From Bacteroidia bacterium (GTDB lineage: Bacteria > Bacteroidota > Bacteroidia > J057): 64,000 nucleotides of DNA. Positions 62,678 to 64,000 of this stretch are shown in pieces; the stretch's first letter is position 1; every line of letters starts with the position of its first letter. The notes below the pieces were generated by a model. It did no database searches. It saw only the letters and a list, made by a program, of their open reading frames with translations, and was not told the DNA's origin. The stretch is taken from positions 1,302,001-1,366,000 of the forward strand of contig JAWKNO010000003.1 in assembly GCA_041391665.1 (NCBI GenBank), written 5' to 3'. The translations under genes were made by a program, and so were the position numbers.

Positions 62678-63113
62678 AATTTGATTATCAATGTTTAAAC
62701 ATTAAATATGTACGAAAACCACGGGTATTGGTTTTGTGTAGTCATGTTGGTTAGGTAAATGTCTTAATTGCTGATTTACGCGCAATGGCGTGCCCTTCGG
62801 GGTTCGATCAACGATCGGGGTTTTTCTGGCCGAAAGCCTACCGCCAAAGGGGTGAAATTATTTTAGCTAACCAGCGCGCCCCCTCCCCATTGTTATTCAA
62901 AGAGCGCGTCTTTGCAGGCATAATTGACGTTTGCCTGGTTTTCAATAAAGACAGAATTTGTCTGGATTTCGGGATTGATAAAGTTTAAATTCGTAGCAAA
63001 AATAGAATAATTACCCAAACTAACGTTCTTATTTACAGCTTAGGTAATGGTTCTGAACCATTTGTAAATTTTATGTACCTTTGTTGAGGTATTGATTTTC
63101 CGCATAAGTATCT
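62678..63113. other. 436-base intergenic region
   Basis: No gene was recognised; a 67-codon frame at 62785-62988 has low-quality composition and no family features. The middle part (about 62770-62900) is GC-rich compared with its neighbours and reads like a decayed fragment or repeat, but I could not identify it. The promoter of the CHAT-like gene should lie near 63050-63110. Confidence 0.4.
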
Positions 63114-64000
63114 ATGCCAGCTGCTTCAAACAAACCCTTCATTTTCCTTGCCTGTCCGTCTAATCAAAAAGAAGGGGATCAGTCGAAGGAGTCGCTGAAA
63201 GATTGTGAAGACATTCTGAAGACTCTGCACGCCTACATCCAACAGGATGGATGCGGGATTTTACTGGATGTCCCGGGATCCCAGACATACGTGGAGGATA
63301 TTTTCTCCCAAAAATCGGCCAAGGCACAGGTTGCCGTTGTCCATTTAATTGGAGAAGCCATCCTTGATGGCAACTTCTATTTTCGCTCCCGTTCGGGAGT
63401 CGGCCAGTATTCAGAAGAAGACCTGGCTGGTATTTTGGGCACTTTCCCCAACCTTCAGCTTGTATTCCTGCACGGTCCCGCTTCAGAAAATTTTGTTCAG
63501 GCTTTGCTCCGGCAGGGGCTCCCGGTCGTGATCGCACTCAAAAACCAACCGGATCTGGGCCTGATGGCTCAGGCTTTCTATTTTTATCTCCTTCAGGGTA
63601 AAAATGTAGGTCAGGCGTTTGACCTGGTCGCAGCTGAAGCCTATAGCCCGCTAAATATTCTGGAAGCTTTTCTCGATTCCGGACAGCTCTTATGGCCCGG
63701 CGGAGGAAAACCGGATATCACCAATGGCCTCATTTCCCTAAAAAATAAATCCAGAGATCTTAAATGGCGGCTGCGAAACCCCCTGCTGATTCCGCTCAGT
63801 GAGCAAAACAGCCAGAAAAAATCGCCCCTGCTTGAAAATAAAAAACAGATTCCTACCGCACGTATTGAGCCGGAACCTGTAACCGTAACAAAACAGCCGG
63901 TGGTTAAAGATCCCCTGCCAGTAGTAGAACCGGAACCGGTTGTACAACCATTGGTGGAGGAAAAGCCCGTAGTGGTTGAAACAGTAGTCGTAGAAGAACC
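63114..64000 (+). CDS. CHAT-like (caspase-HetF-associated with TPR) domain protein, truncated by the window edge, catalytic pair apparently lost
   Basis: The ATG at 63114 opens a frame that stays open to the end of the window, 295 codons so far. The first ~180 residues follow the CHAT layout of Lewinella-type proteins: PFIFLACPSNQ, VAVVHLIGEAILDGNFYF, a helix, LQLVFLHGPASENFVQALLRQGLPVVIALK and MAQAFYFYLLQGKNVGQAFDLVAAEA. In active CHAT proteases the first conserved motif ends G-H and the second contains N-G/A-C. Here they are G-E (Glu81) and H-G-P (Pro122). The tail is a proline-valine-glutamate linker, so more domains probably follow. The assignment is by motif order only. Confidence 0.6.
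   Translation, partial: MPAASNKPFIFLACPSNQKEGDQSKESLKDCEDILKTLHAYIQQDGCGILLDVPGSQTYVEDIFSQKSAKAQVAVVHLIGEAILDGNFYFRSRSGVGQYSEEDLAGILGTFPNLQLVFLHGPASENFVQALLRQGLPVVIALKNQPDLGLMAQAFYFYLLQGKNVGQAFDLVAAEAYSPLNILEAFLDSGQLLWPGGGKPDITNGLISLKNKSRDLKWRLRNPLLIPLSEQNSQKKSPLLENKKQIPTARIEPEPVTVTKQPVVKDPLPVVEPEPVVQPLVEEKPVVVETVVVEE

Noticed and set aside
62785..62988. A 67-codon frame between the pirin and the CHAT-like gene
   Set aside because: Poor composition, no family features, and it falls in a locally GC-rich noncoding stretch.
1..64000. tRNA or rRNA genes
   Set aside because: No cloverleaf with a T-arm GTTCRA and CCA-side acceptor was found in the intergenic regions, and no rRNA-like sequence occurs. 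Reading by eye could miss a divergent tRNA.

Overview
The window comes from a member of the Bacteroidota, most likely of the Saprospiria/Lewinella type. Supporting signs are type IX secretion system (T9SS) C-terminal sorting domains, very large MAM/PKD surface proteins, a PhoR/PhoB-type two-component pair, a coiled-coil lipoprotein and a CHAT-type caspase-like domain, with little use of Shine-Dalgarno sites. No rRNA, tRNA, CRISPR array, transposase or integrase gene was seen.

Layout. 1-8544 (+): tail of a DHH phosphoesterase, a small secreted barrel-like protein, lipA, a T9SS-exported beta-propeller protein, then a tight cluster sixA-like / maf / tadA / EamA transporter and a secreted unknown. 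8545-8835: a structured, terminator-ended segment that may encode a small RNA. 8836-12620 (+): an amidase lipoprotein, a nuoM away from any other nuo gene, and a short protein resembling Vms1-like (VLRF1) release factors. 12737-14121 (-): a toxin-antitoxin pair (MqsR-like toxin, HTH-Panacea antitoxin). 14284-16794 (+): an M14 carboxypeptidase. 16799-17982 (-): ribH and a TPR membrane protein.

18125-34779 (-) is the standout region: two paralogous giant T9SS surface proteins built from MAM-like domains, inter-domain modules, an Ig-like domain, repeated modules, a PKD domain and a sorting domain. One (27475-34779) is intact. The other is split at its fourth MAM domain by a 1430-bp AT-rich insert (21803-23232). 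The insert has the architecture of an integron gene cassette: one promoterless gene (S41 peptidase) followed at once by an attC-like folded site. Removing it exactly would restore the reading frame at a Q-K-D-A-P sequence that matches Q-T-D-A-P in the intact paralog.

34940-49593: histidine kinase and response regulator; a PKD-repeat protein with C-terminal membrane helices; an HtrA-like protease; an ECF sigma factor with a translationally overlapping putative anti-sigma/barrel protein; two secreted or lipid-anchored unknowns; a coiled-coil lipoprotein; a ferredoxin with a PaaE-like reductase; and a TerB/LETM1-like protein. 49947-55208 (-): a glycine-zipper protein and the fatty-acid cluster fabH / lipoprotein / efp / accB / accC. 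55342-64000: rmuC, a DUF1573 protein behind two tandem palindromic operators, an S9 peptidase, a two-module AAA ATPase, a pirin and the start of a CHAT-like protein whose catalytic pair looks lost.

Most of the window is ordinary chromosome (lipoate, riboflavin, fatty acid and tRNA-modification genes). The accessory signal is concentrated in the cassette-split adhesin, the toxin-antitoxin pair, the VLRF1-like gene and the right-edge CHAT-like gene. Functional statements rest on reading motifs by eye, without database searches.
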